Positions 25,962 through 35,221 of a DNA stretch of 64,000 nt are shown here, piece by piece. Under the pieces are notes generated by a model. That model saw nothing but the letters and a program-made list of their open reading frames with translations, was not told where the DNA came from and ran no database searches. The stretch comes from Bradyrhizobium sp. WBAH42 (GTDB taxonomy: Bacteria > Pseudomonadota > Alphaproteobacteria > Rhizobiales > Xanthobacteraceae). The position numbers and the translations under genes are program-made. Within the stretch, counting starts at the first letter, position 1. Every line of letters starts with the position of its first letter. The stretch lies in assembly GCF_024585265.1 (NCBI RefSeq), contig NZ_CP036533.1, positions 7,077,001 to 7,141,000 on the forward strand, written 5' to 3'.

Positions 25962-27134
25962 CTAGAGGCCCAGTGCGAGGCGGCCGAGGCCGATGCGCGT
26001 GGAATCGTCCTGCGGCGTGTGCACACGGCCGCACAGCACGTCGCGATAATGCCGCTCCAGCGGATTGGCGCGGGACAGGCCGTGATTGCCGGTGAGCGAC
26101 AGCGCATCCTCGACCACGGCAACGGCATTGTTGGTCACGGTGAGCTTGATGACGTTGGACTCGCTCGCGGCGAGCTGGACGCCGTCATCGAAGTCGCGGG
26201 CGAACGTGTCGATCAGCCGCGCGTTGACCGCAAGCCGCGCCTCAATCGCGCCGAGGATCTCCTGAGCGCGCGGCAAAGTCGCCAGCGGCGCGCCGAGGCT
26301 GGCGGGCACGCGCTGCTTCAGAAACGTGATCAGCCAGTCGCGCGCGGCACGCGCAACGCCGTCATAGATCGCGGCGACGAAGACGGTGTGGACGGTCGCT
26401 TGCGTGACGTCGAGCGTGCGCCAGTCCGCCGGCTTGCGCACATCGACCTCGCCATCGAGCGGGATCACGACGTCGTCGAAGATGACATCATGGCTGCCGC
26501 TGGCGCGCAGGCCGTGATGATCCCAGGTCTCGACGATGCGCGTGCCCGGCAGGCCGGCGGGCACCAGGAACTGGCCGACCCGCGTCTCGGCCTCGTCGGT
26601 GCGCGCCCAGACCAGGTACCATTTCAGGATCGGCGATCCCGTCGAATAGATCTTGTGGCCGGAGAGGTGCCAGCCAGTTTCGGTGCGCCGCGCGATCGTC
26701 GCCGGCAGGCCGCCACGTGCGGGCGAACCGAGCTCCGGCTCCACGCGCAGCGCGCTGATGAGTGCAAGACCCTCGACGCTCTCGCGCGCGAGCTTGCGCG
26801 ACAGCCGCGCCGGCCAATTCGGGCTACGCGCCATCACGAGATGATTGATGTAATGCATCGACAGCACCAGCGCGGTCGACGGATCGGCCTTGCCGAGGAT
26901 GCCGAGCACGCGCGCGGCATACCGCGCGCCGGCACCGGCGCCGCCATGGACCGCCGGCACGGTCAGCGACAGCAAGCCCGCCTCCGACAGCTCGCGAAAA
27001 TTCTCGAAGGGGAAGCCGCCGGTGCGGTCGTGCTCGGCCGCGCGCGCGGCAAAGCTTGTGGCAAGCGTCGCTGCGCCGGCGATGTAGTCGGGCTCGCTGT
27101 GAGCCGTGCGGCCCTTGGCTATGGAGGTCACCAT
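25962..27134 (-). CDS. Acyl-CoA dehydrogenase-like flavoprotein (SfnB/DszC type)
   Basis: The 390-residue product has the acyl-CoA dehydrogenase fold: an N-terminal helical domain (AAEHDRTGGFPFENFRELSEAGLL), the flavin-binding beta domain (GWHLSGHKIYSTGSPILKWYLVWARTDE, then THHGLRASGSHDVIFDDVVIP-like text) and a C-terminal helical bundle ending in LSLTGNHGLSRANPLERHYRDVLCGRVHTPQDD. In sulfur-scavenging operons such proteins act as flavin-dependent monooxygenases on sulfones or dibenzothiophene-type compounds, not as fatty-acid enzymes. It overlaps the upstream ATPase gene by seven bases and lies 21 bases before the LLM gene, which supports joint action on an organosulfur substrate. Confidence 0.82.
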   Translation of the reverse strand: MVTSIAKGRTAHSEPDYIAGAATLATSFAARAAEHDRTGGFPFENFRELSEAGLLSLTVPAVHGGAGAGARYAARVLGILGKADPSTALVLSMHYINHLVMARSPNWPARLSRKLARESVEGLALISALRVEPELGSPARGGLPATIARRTETGWHLSGHKIYSTGSPILKWYLVWARTDEAETRVGQFLVPAGLPGTRIVETWDHHGLRASGSHDVIFDDVVIPLDGEVDVRKPADWRTLDVTQATVHTVFVAAIYDGVARAARDWLITFLKQRVPASLGAPLATLPRAQEILGAIEARLAVNARLIDTFARDFDDGVQLAASESNVIKLTVTNNAVAVVEDALSLTGNHGLSRANPLERHYRDVLCGRVHTPQDDSTRIGLGRLALGL

Positions 27135-27925
27135 GTGGCGTCCAGCCCCAACAAGCCAAGGATCTGGCGGCGCAGGTCAGCCAGATACGGATCGCCGCGA
27201 TGGCGCGGATACGGACGATCGACGCGAATGTCTGCCTTCACCCGCGCGGGACGCTCGCTGAACACGATGACGCGGTTGGCGAGCACCAGCGCCTCCTCGG
27301 CATCATGCGTCACCAGCAGCGTGGTAAAGCCCTTGCGCTGCCAGAGCGCGACGAGCTCGGCCTGCATGGTGATGCGGGTCAGCGAGTCCAGTTTTCCCAG
27401 CGGCTCGTCCAGGATCAGGATCTTGGGATCGTTGACCAGCGCCCGCGCCAGCGCGACGCGCTGCGCCATGCCGCCGGAGAGCTGGTGCGGATAGGCGTTG
27501 CGGAACGACGAAAGCCCGACGAGGTCGAGCGCGTCATCGACGCGCTGGCGCTGGCTCCTCAAAATGCCCTGGGCCTCGAGGCCCAGGGCGACGTTGTCCC
27601 AGACCGACCGCCAGGGAAACAGCGTCGGATCCTGGAACACGACCACACGCGAAGGATGCGGACTCCTGATGCGCGCCTCGTCCTCCCGCAGCCTTCCTGC
27701 CTTGGGCTTGTCGAGCCCGGCAACGAGCCGCAGCAAGGTGGACTTGCCGCAGCCGGAGGGGCCGAGCAGCGCAACGAATTCGCCGGGCTCCACCGAGATG
27801 CTGACATCGCTGAGAACGGGCAATTCGGCACCGTCGATATCGAAGGCGTGGCTGACCTGCTCGATATCGAGCGCGGCGCCGGCGGCGGGATGCGTTACGG
27901 CTTCGGCAAGAGCTGCGGCTACCAT
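27128..27925 (-). CDS. ABC transporter ATP-binding protein, sulfonate/nitrate type
   Basis: From ATG 27925 the product has 265 residues. Walker A is GPSGCGKSTLLRLVAGL, the Q-loop VVFQDPTLFPW, the signature LSGGMAQRVALARAL, and Walker B ILILDEPLGKLD, with switch His in LLVTHDAEEAL. This is the SsuB/TauB/NrtD group that powers uptake of sulfonates, taurine or nitrate. The start overlaps the permease stop by seven bases; a longer frame from 28060 would run through the permease gene and is rejected. Together with the next two genes it forms a complete importer. Confidence 0.92.
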   Translation of the reverse strand: MVAAALAEAVTHPAAGAALDIEQVSHAFDIDGAELPVLSDVSISVEPGEFVALLGPSGCGKSTLLRLVAGLDKPKAGRLREDEARIRSPHPSRVVVFQDPTLFPWRSVWDNVALGLEAQGILRSQRQRVDDALDLVGLSSFRNAYPHQLSGGMAQRVALARALVNDPKILILDEPLGKLDSLTRITMQAELVALWQRKGFTTLLVTHDAEEALVLANRVIVFSERPARVKADIRVDRPYPRHRGDPYLADLRRQILGLLGLDATW

Positions 27926-28941
27926 TTGACGGTCCCCTTCTGCCAGACCAGGAGCCGGTCGCGGATCGCAAACAGCAGCGTGATCGCGCCGGAGCAGAGC
28001 AGCGACATCACGATCAGCGCCGCGTACATGTTGGCATAGGCGGCCCAGCCCTGCGCCCATTGCAGGTACCAGCCGAGCCCGGCCTTGACGCCGATCATCT
28101 CGGCAACAACGAGCACGGCAAAGGACGCGCCGAGCCCCATGAACAGGCCGACGAAGACGTGCGGCAGCGCCGCGGGGATCGCGACCTTCAGCACCAGGAA
28201 CGACGGCTTTGCCCCCAGCGTGCGCGCGACGTCGTAATAGGCGTTGCTGACGCTAGCGACGCCCGACCAGGTCAGCACCGTCACGGGAAAGCCGGTCGCC
28301 AGCGCGATCAAAAACGTCGAGGCGCTCCAGCTCGACGGGAAGGTGAAGAAGGCAATCGGCAGCCAGGCGGTCGCCGGCAGCGGGCCGATGAAGCGCAGCA
28401 CCGGATGCACCCAATAGCCGACCGCGCGCGACCAGCCGATCGAGACGCCGGTCAAAAAGCCCACCGTCGCGCCGATCAGATAGCCGCCGAGCTGCAGCTT
28501 CACGGACGCGAACACGCTGTCGAGCAGCTTCGGCAGATCGTCGGTATAGACCTCGATGATCGCCTGCGGCGGCGGGAAGAACGGCAGCGGCAGCCAGGCG
28601 AATTTTGCGGTCGCGACCTCCCAGACCGTCAGGAACACCCCGAGCGCGACCAGCCACGGCGCGCGCTTGTGCAACGCCTGTCCCGCCGCTCCCAGATAGT
28701 CGGCCCCGACGGTGCCGAACAGCGCAATCGCCGCGATGATGAAGGCGGCGATGCCGAGCGAATGCGTGCGCGACCAGTCGCCGACATCCTGCCACCACAG
28801 GCAGGATAGCCCGAAGGCGATCCAGGCGATGCTGGCGAGCGCGCCAGTGCCGGATTCCCGGATCCAGCTCGCCAGCAGCGGCGCGCGCGAGGTGCGCGGC
28901 GCGCCGGAGGCGAGTCCGTCAGACAGCGAATACGTCGACAT
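27919..28941 (-). CDS. ABC transporter permease, sulfonate/nitrate type
   Basis: From ATG 28941 the product has 340 residues. It has an N-terminal extension with two extra hydrophobic segments (LASIAWIAFGLSCLWW and SLGIAAFIIAAIALFGTVGA), then the usual SsuC-like core. The EAA coupling loop is near YDVARTLGAKPSFLVLKVAIPAALPHVFVGL, followed by GLGASFAVLVVAEMIGVKAGLGW. The gene overlaps the binding-protein gene before it and the ATPase gene after it, so the three are translated together. The N-terminal extension makes it longer than the typical 260-280 residues of the family. Confidence 0.9.
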   Translation of the reverse strand: MSTYSLSDGLASGAPRTSRAPLLASWIRESGTGALASIAWIAFGLSCLWWQDVGDWSRTHSLGIAAFIIAAIALFGTVGADYLGAAGQALHKRAPWLVALGVFLTVWEVATAKFAWLPLPFFPPPQAIIEVYTDDLPKLLDSVFASVKLQLGGYLIGATVGFLTGVSIGWSRAVGYWVHPVLRFIGPLPATAWLPIAFFTFPSSWSASTFLIALATGFPVTVLTWSGVASVSNAYYDVARTLGAKPSFLVLKVAIPAALPHVFVGLFMGLGASFAVLVVAEMIGVKAGLGWYLQWAQGWAAYANMYAALIVMSLLCSGAITLLFAIRDRLLVWQKGTVKW

Positions 28942-30019
28942 AGATGCGCTCCGCGAATTTGGCGGTGTCGGTGCTCTGCTTGAACACCTGCACGCTCTTG
29001 AGATCGTCGGCATAGGCCTTGAGCTCGCGCTTCAGGATGTCGCCGACGGGATGATGATGGTGGGTGTGGTAGCGCACCATGCCCTCGATATCGGCCAGCG
29101 TCGCCGCCTTGGGCGCATAGGGCTGGAACGACTTCGCCGCGACGGTCGCATTCTGCGCGGTGAACATCGCGGCATCGAGCAGCGCCTGGGTGATGGCGCG
29201 CGCGACTTGAGGTTCTTCGCGCACGAGCGAGCCGCGCAGGCCGAGGATGCAGCAGCTCTTCTCGCGGTACTCCCCGTCGAGGTTGGAAGCGACTTCCTTG
29301 TATTGCGTGTCCTTGAGCCAGAGATAAGCCAGCGGGTCGGACGACAGGAACGCCTGCACCTCGCCCTTCTCCACCGCGACATTGAGCAGGTTGCCGGGAT
29401 AAGCGCGCCAGTCGACGTCCTTGACCGGATCGATGCCGAGCTTGGCCAGCTGGATCGAGAAGAAGTTCTTGTCGGGACCGGCGAGATCGCCGACCGCGAC
29501 GATCTTGCCCTTGAGGTCGGCGAGCTTCGAGACGCCGGAATCCGCGCGCGACAGCACGCGCATGCAGCCGCCATGGGTGCCGGCGGCGATCTTGACGTCG
29601 AACCCCTGCTCCAGCGGCTTCAGCCAGCGCAGCGCCATGCCGAGACCGGCATCGCTCTTGCCCGTCGCGATGGCCTCGAGCAGCTGGTCGGTCGAGCCGG
29701 AATAGTTGACGAGCTCGACGTCGAGATTGCGCTTCCGGAAGAAGCCGTGCTCGATTGCGACAGGCACCGGCGCGAGGCAGACGGCACCGGCATTCCACGA
29801 CAGCTTCAGCTTGCGCGGCGCGCCGGTGAGCGCGGGCGCGTCGGAGGCCGTGCGGCACAGCGGAAACTCGGAAAGGTCGATCCCCGGCGCGATGCCGCGC
29901 GGCGCAAAAGCCTGCGCGCCCAGCGCGCCGAGCGGCGCTGCGAAAGCCGCCGCAAGCCCGGCCTGAAGCAGGTGGCGCCGGTCGAGTGTCGATCCGCTGC
30001 GCTCGTTGTCGTTGGTCAT
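28919..30019 (-). CDS. ABC transporter substrate-binding protein, Tat-exported, operon leader gene
   Basis: From ATG 30019 (AGGGGCAG upstream) the product has 366 residues. A twin-arginine signal (DRRHLLQAGLAAAFAAPLG) is followed by an NMT1/SsuA-like binding protein: KLSWNAGAVCLAPVPVAIEHG, NYSGSTDQLLEAIATGKSDAGLGMALRWL and SKLADLKGKIVAVGDLAGP. Several His and Cys residues are present (SCCILGLRG; HTHHHHPVGD), which is unusual for a sulfonate binder and could indicate another ligand. It is the first gene of the six-gene run. It belongs to a different branch than the binding proteins at 23.9 and 30.5 kb. Confidence 0.88.
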   Translation of the reverse strand: MTNDNERSGSTLDRRHLLQAGLAAAFAAPLGALGAQAFAPRGIAPGIDLSEFPLCRTASDAPALTGAPRKLKLSWNAGAVCLAPVPVAIEHGFFRKRNLDVELVNYSGSTDQLLEAIATGKSDAGLGMALRWLKPLEQGFDVKIAAGTHGGCMRVLSRADSGVSKLADLKGKIVAVGDLAGPDKNFFSIQLAKLGIDPVKDVDWRAYPGNLLNVAVEKGEVQAFLSSDPLAYLWLKDTQYKEVASNLDGEYREKSCCILGLRGSLVREEPQVARAITQALLDAAMFTAQNATVAAKSFQPYAPKAATLADIEGMVRYHTHHHHPVGDILKRELKAYADDLKSVQVFKQSTDTAKFAERIYVDVFAV

Positions 30020-30494
30020 CTGCCCCTGGCTCCTGCTGGCACGGCTCCGCCGTGTGCGCAACGGGTCGCGTTGCGCATGTTCCGTGCGGAGCTGCGTTGA
30101 GAGAAAATTGTTCCGTCGGCGCTTCCCGCGCCGCGTTGATGCGATGGGCAAATCATGCGGCGCGTTCGCTGCATCGTCAATGAAATGGATTTTCGAATGT
30201 TGCGCGAAGGGAAGTCATTCTCTCCACCCGCGCATGCGGGAGCGATGAAAGGATTTTCGCGGATACATCGGCACGCAAGGTAAACCGCGACCCCATCGGC
30301 TGCCGCAGCTCTGTGCAGCTTCGGCCGCGCACGCTGCGCATTCTCGAAAGCGACGCTCCGCTGAAACGTCATTGCCTGAAGCACGCACAATACGGTTGGC
30401 CATTTCATTGACGGCGTACCGCGCGCTCATAGACTCGAGCGTCTCGCTGCATCGTCCGCTCACGCATCGTGAGCGACGCAACAAGACGGATCCA
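30020..30494. other. Divergent intergenic region between two binding-protein genes
   Basis: 475 bases that should carry promoters for the six-gene run to the left and the lone binding-protein gene to the right. Open frames here lack family features. The one clear structure is the dyad at 30457-30475. Confidence 0.5.
30457..30475. promoter_or_regulatory. Perfect dyad, possible operator
   Basis: CGCTCACG-CAT-CGTGAGCG, eight-base perfect arms with three-base spacer, 19 bases before the ATG at 30495. The position fits an operator or a leader hairpin controlling the divergent binding protein. The regulator is unknown. Confidence 0.4.
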
Positions 30495-31475
30495 ATGAGC
30501 ATCAACTCTCACGACCATTCCATCACGCGCCGGCTCGCCACATCGCTGCTCGCCGCTGCCATCATGCTATCGTCAGCTGCCGCATCGCTCGCCGCCGACA
30601 CCGTCGTGCTGCGCGTCGGCGACCAGAAAGGCGGCAATCGCTCGCTGCTCGAAATCTCCGGCTATGCGAAGGACCTGCCCTACAAGATCGAGTGGTCGGA
30701 ATTCCCCGCGGCCGCGCCGATCCTCGAAGCGCTCAATGCCGGCGCGCTCGACGTCGGCTACACCGGCGATCTCTCGTTCCTCTCGGTCTATGCCGCCGGC
30801 GCGCCGATCAAGGCGATCGGCGGCACGCGCTCGGATGCGAAGACCCAGGCCATTCTGGTGCGCCAGGACTCGCCGATCAGATCGGCGGCCGACCTCAAGG
30901 GCAAGCGCCTCGCCGGCACACGCGGCGGCTGGGGCCAGTTCCTGATCGACGCAACGCTGGAGAAGGCAGAGATCAAGCTGGAGGACGCGACCTTCGCGCC
31001 GCTCGGCCCGGTCGATGCCAAGATCGCGCTGCTCGCCGGCTCGATCGACGCCTGGGCGGTGTGGGAGCCCTACGTCTCGTTCGCGAGGTTGAAGGACAAG
31101 GCCCGCGTCATCGCCGACGGCGAAGGGCTGACGCCGACCATCACCTTCATCGTCGCCTCCGACAACGCCATCGCCACCAAGCGCGCCGCGGTGCAGGACC
31201 TGGTGCAGCGGCTGAACAAGGCGCGGCTATGGTCACTCGACCATCTCGGTGACTACGCGAAGAACACGGCCGAACTAACAAAACTGCCGGAGGACGTGCT
31301 GCTGTCGGCCTACACCGCGCAGCGCACCAGCCCGATCGTCATCGACGAGAATGTGATCAAGGAGGTACAGGAAGCCTCCGACCGCTCGACGCGTTACGGC
31401 ATCCTGCCGAAGAAGCTCGACGTCAGCAAAGCCGTCGACCGCAGCTTTACGGCTGCGGCCGCAGGATCGAACTAG
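30495..31475 (+). CDS. Aliphatic sulfonate/taurine-type ABC substrate-binding protein (copy 2)
   Basis: From ATG 30495 the product has 326 residues, with a signal peptide (RRLATSLLAAAIMLSSAAAS, cut near SLAAD). The mature protein closely parallels the one at 23.9 kb: VLRVGDQKGGNRSLLEISG, YKIEWSEFPAAAPILEAL, YTGDLSFLSVYAAGAPIKAIGG, LAGSIDAWAVWEPYV and LTPTITFIVASDNAI. It is transcribed away from the transport operon, so it may be regulated separately and widen the substrate range of the same permease and ATPase. No membrane partners follow it. Confidence 0.9.
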   Translation: MSINSHDHSITRRLATSLLAAAIMLSSAAASLAADTVVLRVGDQKGGNRSLLEISGYAKDLPYKIEWSEFPAAAPILEALNAGALDVGYTGDLSFLSVYAAGAPIKAIGGTRSDAKTQAILVRQDSPIRSAADLKGKRLAGTRGGWGQFLIDATLEKAEIKLEDATFAPLGPVDAKIALLAGSIDAWAVWEPYVSFARLKDKARVIADGEGLTPTITFIVASDNAIATKRAAVQDLVQRLNKARLWSLDHLGDYAKNTAELTKLPEDVLLSAYTAQRTSPIVIDENVIKEVQEASDRSTRYGILPKKLDVSKAVDRSFTAAAAGSN

Positions 31476-31489
31476 GCGGAGGCGGCGGG

Positions 31490-31588
31490 ATGCACCGGCT
31501 TCGCCTCGAGCCCGGCCCGTTGCATCTCGCCGCGATCGTGCTCATGCATGCCGCATGCATGAGCCTGATCGTTTGGCTCTCGTTCTAG
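31490..31588 (+). CDS. Possible 32-aa hydrophobic small protein
   Basis: GGAGG at 31478-31482 precedes an ATG that opens a 32-codon frame, MHRLRLEPGPLHLAAIVLMH and onward to SLIVWLSF. Residues 11-31 could form one membrane helix with Cys and Met. It lies 14 bases after the binding-protein stop in the same direction, so it could be co-transcribed. Too short for family recognition; a chance frame is possible. Confidence 0.35.
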   Translation: MHRLRLEPGPLHLAAIVLMHAACMSLIVWLSF

Positions 31589-31598
31589 CCGCGCGGTC

Positions 31599-32039
31599 TC
31601 ACCAATATCTGCGATAATAGTGACGGTGATAGACGCGGTACGGCCGGTAGTAGCCATAGCTGTAGTACGGGCGATAGGGCCGATAATATCGCGGATAGAC
31701 CGGGGCGTAGCCGTAGCCGCCGTAATAGGCCGGGGCATAACCATAGCCGTAGCCCGGATATCCGTAGCCGTAGCCGCCGTAATAAGGGCCGCCGTAGCCG
31801 TAATAGCCGTAAGGAGACCCCGCGGCGATGGCGCTGCCGATGATCGCACCGGCCGCGAGACCGCCAAGACCCCAGCCCCATCCGCCACCACGCCAATGCA
31901 CCTGCGCGACGTTGTCGCCGGCCGCAGCCTTCATCGCCGCGACATTGGTCGGCATCGGGGCCGCCGTGGCCTGCCCGATCTGGGCCGCCACGACCGCGCC
32001 GGCCAGCGAACAGGCAATTGCCGTCTTCCAGATCCTCAT
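31599..32039 (-). CDS. Secreted Gly/Tyr-rich repeat protein
   Basis: From ATG 32039 (GGGAG upstream) the product has 146 residues: a signal peptide (RIWKTAIACSLAGAVVAAQ), a short polar part, a glycine-rich membrane-like segment (GWGLGGLAAGAIIGSAIAAG), and then about 75 residues made almost only of Tyr, Gly, Pro and Arg (YGYYGYGGPYYGGYGYGYP; RYYRPYRPYYSYGYYRPYR). Such proteins occur in many Rhizobiales and may sit in the cell envelope, but I know no proven role. It is monocistronic and divergent from glgC. Confidence 0.75.
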   Translation of the reverse strand: MRIWKTAIACSLAGAVVAAQIGQATAAPMPTNVAAMKAAAGDNVAQVHWRGGGWGWGLGGLAAGAIIGSAIAAGSPYGYYGYGGPYYGGYGYGYPGYGYGYAPAYYGGYGYAPVYPRYYRPYRPYYSYGYYRPYRVYHRHYYRRYW

Positions 32040-32379
32040 CGTCTTACTCCCTGTCTGTCCTTTCGCTTGGAAAAGGATCGCAGCGTCATGATCGGGCATC
32101 CTTGCGCCAAGTCAAAGCGTAGAATTTCAAAGCCTGGAGCTTGCGTGCACCGCACAAGACGCTTGTTTCCGTTCTGATCAACCCGGTGCCGGGCGACGTC
32201 GTCGCCTGTGACACCCGCACGACGGTGGCTGAGGTCCGATCACCCGGCAAAGCATTAAGCTTCCCGTGCATTCGCAACCAACAACCACCTTCACGATTTA
32301 CTATTCGTGCCATTACTATCGGTTCCATGTGCGCGGCCGGGGAGGCTTCTGGCGAGCGCCAGAATTGTGGGAGGATCAC
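32040..32379. other. Divergent intergenic region upstream of glgC
   Basis: 340 bases between the Gly/Tyr-rich gene and glgC. It should hold both promoters. I see no convincing gene, riboswitch or long repeat in it. Confidence 0.5.
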
Positions 32380-33642
32380 ATGAGTGCCGCGAGACCCGAG
32401 CCGCTTGCCCGTCAAGCGCTGGCATTTGTCTTGGCCGGAGGACGCGGCAGCCGTCTGCTGGAGCTGACCGACCGCCGCGCCAAGCCGGCGGTCTATTTCG
32501 GCGGCAAGTCCCGCATCATCGATTTTGCGCTGTCGAACGCGGTGAACTCGGGCATCCGCCGTATCGCGGTGGCGACCCAATACAAGGCGCACAGCCTGAT
32601 CCGGCACCTTCAGATGGGCTGGAACTTCTTCCGCCCCGAACGCAACGAGAGTTTTGACATCCTCCCCGCCAGCCAGCGCGTCTCCGAGACCATGTGGTAT
32701 GTCGGCACGGCGGACGCGGTGTACCAGAACATCGACATCATCGAATCCCACGCCTGCCGCTTCATCGTGGTGCTGGCCGGGGACCACATCTATAAAATGG
32801 ACTACGAGGTGATGCTGCGCCAGCACGTCGAGAGCGGCGCCGACGTCACCGTCGGCTGCCTCGAAATGCCGCGGTCGGAATCCTCCGGCTTCGGCATCAT
32901 GCACATCGACGAGAACGGCTGGATTCAGGAGTTCCTGGAGAAGCCGAAAGATCCGCCGCCGATGCCGGGCAAGCCCGACGTCTCGCTCGCCAGCATGGGC
33001 ATCTACGTGTTCGACGCGAAATTCCTGTTCGACCAGCTCAAGCGCGACGCCGAGGACCCGAACTCGAACCACGATTTCGGCAAGGACATCATTCCCTACC
33101 TCGTCAAGAACGGCCGCGCGATGGCGCACCAATACTCGACCTCCTGCGTTCGCTCCGGCAGCGACACCCGCGCCTATTGGCGCGACGTCGGCACGGTCGA
33201 CGCCTATTGGGCCGCCAATATCGACCTCACCGACGTGGTGCCCGAGCTCGACCTGTTCGACCGCGCCTGGCCGATCTGGTCCTATGCGGAGATCACCCCG
33301 CCGGCGAAATTCGTCCATGACGAGGAGAGCCGGCGCGGCCAGGCGGTGAGCTCGCTGGTCTCAGGCGGCTGCATCATCTCCGGCGCCTCGCTGCGCCGCT
33401 CGCTGCTGTTCACCGGCGTGCGCATCAACTCCTACGCCAATGTCGAGAATGCCGTGATCATGCCTTACGTGAGTGTCGGCCGCGGCGCCCGCTTGAGGAA
33501 CGTCGTGATCGACCGCGGCGTCGAGATTCCGGAAGGCCTCGTCGTCGGCGAGGATCCCGAGGTCGACGGAAAGCGCTTCCGCACCACCGAGCAGGGCATC
33601 TCGCTGATCACCCAGCCGATGATCGACAGGCTCAATACATGA
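32380..33642 (+). CDS. glgC: Glucose-1-phosphate adenylyltransferase
   Basis: The 420-residue enzyme makes ADP-glucose from ATP and glucose 1-phosphate, the regulated step of glycogen synthesis. The nucleotidyltransferase domain starts with [29 protein letters not shown], with [11 protein letters not shown] after it. [17 protein letters not shown] holds the catalytic Asp, and FLEKPKDPP and ASMGIYVF follow in the usual places. [18 protein letters not shown] leads into the C-terminal left-handed beta-helix ([34 protein letters not shown]). ATG 32380 follows GGGAGGA; the frame from 32266 is longer but has no good start. The stop overlaps glgA (ATGA). Confidence 0.96.
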   Translation: MSAARPEPLARQALAFVLAGGRGSRLLELTDRRAKPAVYFGGKSRIIDFALSNAVNSGIRRIAVATQYKAHSLIRHLQMGWNFFRPERNESFDILPASQRVSETMWYVGTADAVYQNIDIIESHACRFIVVLAGDHIYKMDYEVMLRQHVESGADVTVGCLEMPRSESSGFGIMHIDENGWIQEFLEKPKDPPPMPGKPDVSLASMGIYVFDAKFLFDQLKRDAEDPNSNHDFGKDIIPYLVKNGRAMAHQYSTSCVRSGSDTRAYWRDVGTVDAYWAANIDLTDVVPELDLFDRAWPIWSYAEITPPAKFVHDEESRRGQAVSSLVSGGCIISGASLRRSLLFTGVRINSYANVENAVIMPYVSVGRGARLRNVVIDRGVEIPEGLVVGEDPEVDGKRFRTTEQGISLITQPMIDRLNT

Positions 33643-35096
33643 CGCCTGTTCGCGTCCTTGCGGTCGCCTCTGAAGTCTACCCCCTCGTCAAGACCGGCGG
33701 CCTCGCAGATGTCGCCGGCGCGCTGCCGGTTGCGCTGAAGACGCATGGCGTCGAGATGCGCACCTTGCTGCCGGGCTATCCCGACGTGATGCGCCTTTTG
33801 TCCGGCACAGAGGAGCTGCGGCGCTGGCCGGATTATTTCGGCGGCCCCGGACGGCTGCTGGCGGGCTCGCATGCCGGGCTCGACCTGTTCGTCCTCGACG
33901 TGCCGCATCTCTATGCACGGCCGGGCAACCCCTATGTTACCACCGATGGCGTCGACTGGGCGGACAACGGCGTGCGCTTCGCTGCGCTGTCGCGCGTGGC
34001 GGCCGATATCGGCCATGGCCTCGTGCCGGCGTTCGTGCCCGTCGTCGTGCACGCCCACGATTGGCAGGCGGGGCTCGCGCCGGCCTATCTGCACTACGAA
34101 AATCGTCCGCGGCCCGGCACCGTGATGACCATTCACAACATGGCCTATCAGGGCAAGTTCGCGCCCGAACTGATCGGATCGATCGGCCTGCCCTGGCACG
34201 CCTTCAACGTCAACGAACTGGAATATTTTGGCGGCATCAGCTTTTTGAAGGCCGGCTTGCGCCTTGCTGATCGCATCACCACGGTGTCGCCGACCTACGC
34301 GAAGGAAATCCAGAGCGACGAAGGCGGCATGGGGCTCGGCGGGCTGCTTCGTGAACGGTCGGACGTGCTGAGCGGCATTCTCAACGGCATCGACATCGAG
34401 GTCTGGAATCCGCAAACCGATCCGCACATCGCCTATCGCTTCGGCGCGGAGGACCTGACATTCCGGGCCGCGAACAAGGCGGTGCTGCAGCAGCAGTTCA
34501 ACCTCGATTCCTCGGACGAAGCACCGCTGCTCGGCGTCATCAGCCGGCTGTCCTGGCAGAAAGGGCTCGATCTCCTGCTGGAAGCCATCCCAACCATCCT
34601 GCGCGAAGGCATGCAGCTCGCGCTGCTCGGCAGCGGCGAGCGCGATCTGCAGGATCGCTATCAGGCCGCGGCCCGCGCCAATCCCGGCCGGATCGGCGTC
34701 GTGATCGGCTATGACGAGATCCTGGCGCATCTGATCCAGGCCGGCTCGGACGCGTTGATCGTGCCGTCGCGCTTCGAACCGTGCGGCCTGACCCAGCTCT
34801 GTGCGCTGCGCTATGGCGCCGTGCCGATCGTCTCCCGCGTCGGCGGCCTCGAAGACACCATCGTCGATATCGGCGCGGCCGACGCGTCCGGCCGCGATGC
34901 CACCGGCTTCAAGTTCGCCCCCGTGACGGCGGATGCCCTCGCCGGCACGCTGCGCAAGGCCAACACCGCCTTTCACGACAAGCTGACCTGGCGCCGCCTG
35001 CAACGTAGCGGCCTTGCGACCGACGTCTCCTGGCGCAACCGCGCCGGCGACTATGCCGCGCTGTATCGAAATCTCATGGCGGCCCGCGGGGCGTAG
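33639..35096 (+). CDS. glgA: Glycogen synthase (ADP-glucose dependent)
   Basis: The 485-residue GT5 enzyme extends alpha-1,4-glucan chains from ADP-glucose. The ADP-glucose binding motif KTGGLADV is at residues 15-22. [16 protein letters not shown] and [12 protein letters not shown] follow in the N-terminal domain. Domain two has [20 protein letters not shown] and [14 protein letters not shown], then [24 protein letters not shown] with the active-site Glu. The ATG overlaps the glgC stop by four bases, so the two are translationally coupled. Branching and debranching enzymes are not in the window. An intergenic repeat follows. Confidence 0.96.
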   Translation: MTPVRVLAVASEVYPLVKTGGLADVAGALPVALKTHGVEMRTLLPGYPDVMRLLSGTEELRRWPDYFGGPGRLLAGSHAGLDLFVLDVPHLYARPGNPYVTTDGVDWADNGVRFAALSRVAADIGHGLVPAFVPVVVHAHDWQAGLAPAYLHYENRPRPGTVMTIHNMAYQGKFAPELIGSIGLPWHAFNVNELEYFGGISFLKAGLRLADRITTVSPTYAKEIQSDEGGMGLGGLLRERSDVLSGILNGIDIEVWNPQTDPHIAYRFGAEDLTFRAANKAVLQQQFNLDSSDEAPLLGVISRLSWQKGLDLLLEAIPTILREGMQLALLGSGERDLQDRYQAAARANPGRIGVVIGYDEILAHLIQAGSDALIVPSRFEPCGLTQLCALRYGAVPIVSRVGGLEDTIVDIGAADASGRDATGFKFAPVTADALAGTLRKANTAFHDKLTWRRLQRSGLATDVSWRNRAGDYAALYRNLMAARGA

Positions 35097-35099
35097 CGT

Positions 35100-35189
35100 T
35101 TTCGAGCGAGGCGGGCACCGGTTCGCGTCAAGAAAACGCGTCAGAACAAGAATGGGAGCTTCGTTCCGATGAAATCGGAACGAAGCTCC
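35100..35189. repeat. Bradyrhizobium-type intergenic repeat ending in a 16-bp hairpin
   Basis: TTTCGAGCGAGGCGGGCACC and GTCAAGAAAACGCGTCAGAA resemble a repeat I remember from Bradyrhizobium and Rhodopseudomonas genomes. It ends in GGAGCTTCGTTCCGAT-GAA-ATCGGAACGAAGCTCC (35155-35189), perfect sixteen-base arms with three-base loop. It may also end glgCA transcripts. Confidence 0.65.
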
Positions 35190-35221
35190 AGGCATGGCCG
35201 AATCCATGCTATAGAGCGCGC

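Noticed and set aside
24960..27494. A plus-strand open frame of over 800 codons across the sulfonate operon
   Set aside because: Same reason: it mirrors the LLM, acyl-CoA dehydrogenase and ATPase genes and has no domain features of its own.
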